From the NCBI RefSeq assembly GCF_000381085.1, contig NZ_KB905899.1:496001-560000 (forward strand): a DNA stretch of 64,000 nt. The letters run 5' to 3'. The notes below the pieces were generated by a model that ran no database searches, had not been told where the DNA came from, and saw nothing but the letters and a program-made list of their open reading frames with translations. Positions 62,997-64,000 of the stretch are shown here, one piece after another. Numbering within the stretch: the first letter of the stretch is position 1; every line of letters begins with the position of its first letter. Both the position numbers and the translations under genes were made by a program. This DNA is from Thiomicrorhabdus arctica DSM 13458. GTDB lineage: Bacteria; Pseudomonadota; Gammaproteobacteria; Thiomicrospirales; Thiomicrospiraceae.

Positions 62997-64000
62997 TTAT
63001 TGCCCGAGCAAGTTAACCAATGTTTGGTAGTAAATATCGGTTAACTTATTCAAATCACTGACACTGACTTGTTCATCAATTTTATGGATTGTGGCATTGA
63101 GTGGACCCAATTCAATTACCTGGGCACCTGTCGGTGCAATAAAACGGCCATCAGAAGTACCACCTGCCGTAGACAGTTTTGGTTCGTAACCGAGTATGGT
63201 ATGGGAAGCTTGTTTCACGGCTTTAATCAGTGCGCCATTCGAGGGTGTGATAAAGGGAATACCAGAGAGGTTCCATTCTAGATCATACTCCAAGTTATGG
63301 TGGTCTAAAATTGCATGTACACTTTCTTGTAAAGACTCTGGGGTATGTTCAGTTGAGAAACGGAAGTTAAACAATACTTCGGTTTTACCAGGAATAATAT
63401 TGGTTGCCCCTGTGCCACTATTGATATTGGATACCTGGAAAGAGGTTGGCGGAAAATATTCATTACCATGGTCCCAATGAACCTGTACCAGTTGCTCTAA
63501 TGCGGGTGCAAAGTTATGGATTGGGTTATCAGCCAACTCAGGGTAGGCAATATGTCCTTGAACACCTTTAATGGTTAAGCGACCACTGAGAGAACCACGA
63601 CGACCATTTTTAATTGAGTCGGCTAATTTATGGCTACTTGAAGGCTCACCGACTAAACAGTATTCAAACTTTTCATTTCTATTTTCTAGGGTTTCAATAA
63701 CTTTAACCGTGCCATCTAAAGCGGGGCCTTCTTCATCGCTGGTAATCAAAAAGGCGATAGAGCCTTTATGGTCAGGATGCGTTTCTACAAAATGTTTACT
63801 GGCGACCATAAAGCAAGCAATACTACTTTTCATATCCGCAGTACCACGACCAAACATGATGTCACCTTCAATATGGGCCGAAAATGGTGGATAAGTCCAT
63901 TCTGAAGCAGGTCCCGTTGGCACTACATCGGTATGACCAGCAAACACTAAACAAGGACTCTCAGTGCCTTTTCGTGCCCATAAATTATCCACGACACCAA
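62997..64000 (-). CDS. dapE: Succinyl-diaminopimelate desuccinylase (C-terminal part)
   Basis: DapE hydrolyses N-succinyl-LL-diaminopimelate in the lysine and peptidoglycan pathway. The N-terminus lies beyond the right edge; about 330 residues are visible. The metal-binding motif [12 protein letters not shown], an aspartate in [20 protein letters not shown] and the C-terminal [34 protein letters not shown] stretch are all intact. The apparent methionine near 63992 is an internal GTG codon ([10 protein letters not shown]), not a start. The gene is followed by a small membrane protein gene. Confidence 0.95.
   Translation of the reverse strand, partial: GVVDNLWARKGTESPCLVFAGHTDVVPTGPASEWTYPPFSAHIEGDIMFGRGTADMKSSIACFMVASKHFVETHPDHKGSIAFLITSDEEGPALDGTVKVIETLENRNEKFEYCLVGEPSSSHKLADSIKNGRRGSLSGRLTIKGVQGHIAYPELADNPIHNFAPALEQLVQVHWDHGNEYFPPTSFQVSNINSGTGATNIIPGKTEVLFNFRFSTEHTPESLQESVHAILDHHNLEYDLEWNLSGIPFITPSNGALIKAVKQASHTILGYEPKLSTAGGTSDGRFIAPTGAQVIELGPLNATIHKIDEQVSVSDLNKLTDIYYQTLVNLLGQ

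Noticed and set aside
1-64000. CRISPR array, prophage or insertion sequence
   Set aside because: No regularly spaced repeats, integrase, transposase or long terminal inverted repeats were seen.
1-64000. tRNA or rRNA genes
   Set aside because: No cloverleaf-like sequence with the usual GTTCGAATC core or rRNA segment was found by eye; a dedicated search is needed to exclude one.

Overview
The window is 64 kb of a bacterial chromosome with dense housekeeping genes on both strands, moderately low G+C by eye, and no tRNA, rRNA, CRISPR array, insertion sequence or prophage that I can see. Gene content and order (hemL-thiE, DUF3108-purN-purM facing DUF2066-hda, YegQ-YfhL, NagZ-MscS, NSS transporter, DapE) point to a gammaproteobacterium. 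The many cyclic-di-GMP proteins, periplasmic thioredoxins and copper/SCO genes would suit a sulfur-oxidising Thiomicrospira, Hydrogenovibrio or Thiomicrorhabdus relative. That placement is inference from general resemblance, not from a database search.

Layout. 1-4.4 kb (minus): hemL (partial), thiE, a TlpA-type thioredoxin, rpiA, and a copper-delivery set (PCuAC, SCO, an unknown exported protein). 4.9-7.2 kb (plus): ilvA, a small membrane protein, arfB. 7.3-12.9 kb (minus): DUF4395 protein, two exported proteins, dcd, DUF3108, purN, purM. 13.1-19.3 kb (plus): DUF2066, hda, two periplasmic thioredoxin-fold proteins, a TolC-like channel, a very short HlyD-like adaptor, a small protein and a PilZ protein. 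19.4-27.7 kb (minus): hydrolase, phosphoribosyltransferase, rbgA, PAS-GGDEF, yggL, Bcr/CflA exporter, CPA1 antiporter. 28-32.7 kb: DUF2058, FKBP, then a porin/FMN-binding/PepSY operon. 33-41 kb: rimO, a PhnD-PAS-GGDEF-EAL sensor, ppsA, a membrane GGDEF protein. 41.5-45.6 kb (plus): hypoxanthine-DNA glycosylase, trhP/yegQ, yfhL, GST and an exported protein. 45.7-48.4 kb (minus): a chemoreceptor with a chain of HAMP-like units. 49.3-59.2 kb (plus): cysM, CYTH phosphatase, TolC, a peptide-type ABC transporter with a YkuD enzyme, nagZ, mscS, with a MOSC protein on the other strand. 59.4-64 kb: murB, NSS transporter, a cyclic-nucleotide-binding protein, a small membrane protein and partial dapE.

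The strongest unexplained signal is a highly iterated palindrome, CAGGCCTG (often ACCAGGCCTGGT), found 15 times where about one or fewer is expected by chance. Ten copies are in genes, seven of them read as Gln-Ala-Trp. Five are between genes, including one that forms the stem of a terminator. One copy inside a gene is extended to a perfect 28-bp palindrome. It behaves like the HIP1 element of cyanobacteria or the uptake sequences of Neisseria and Pasteurellaceae, and I know of no description of this one. Other points of interest are a likely murein-peptide uptake and recycling locus (52-58 kb), a thioredoxin/TolC/mini-adaptor cluster (15-19 kb), a possible periplasmic flavoprotein operon with repeated operator-like elements, and homopolymer tracts that could be phase-variable. 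Several start codons were moved from the longest open frame to sites with better ribosome binding sites or family fit.
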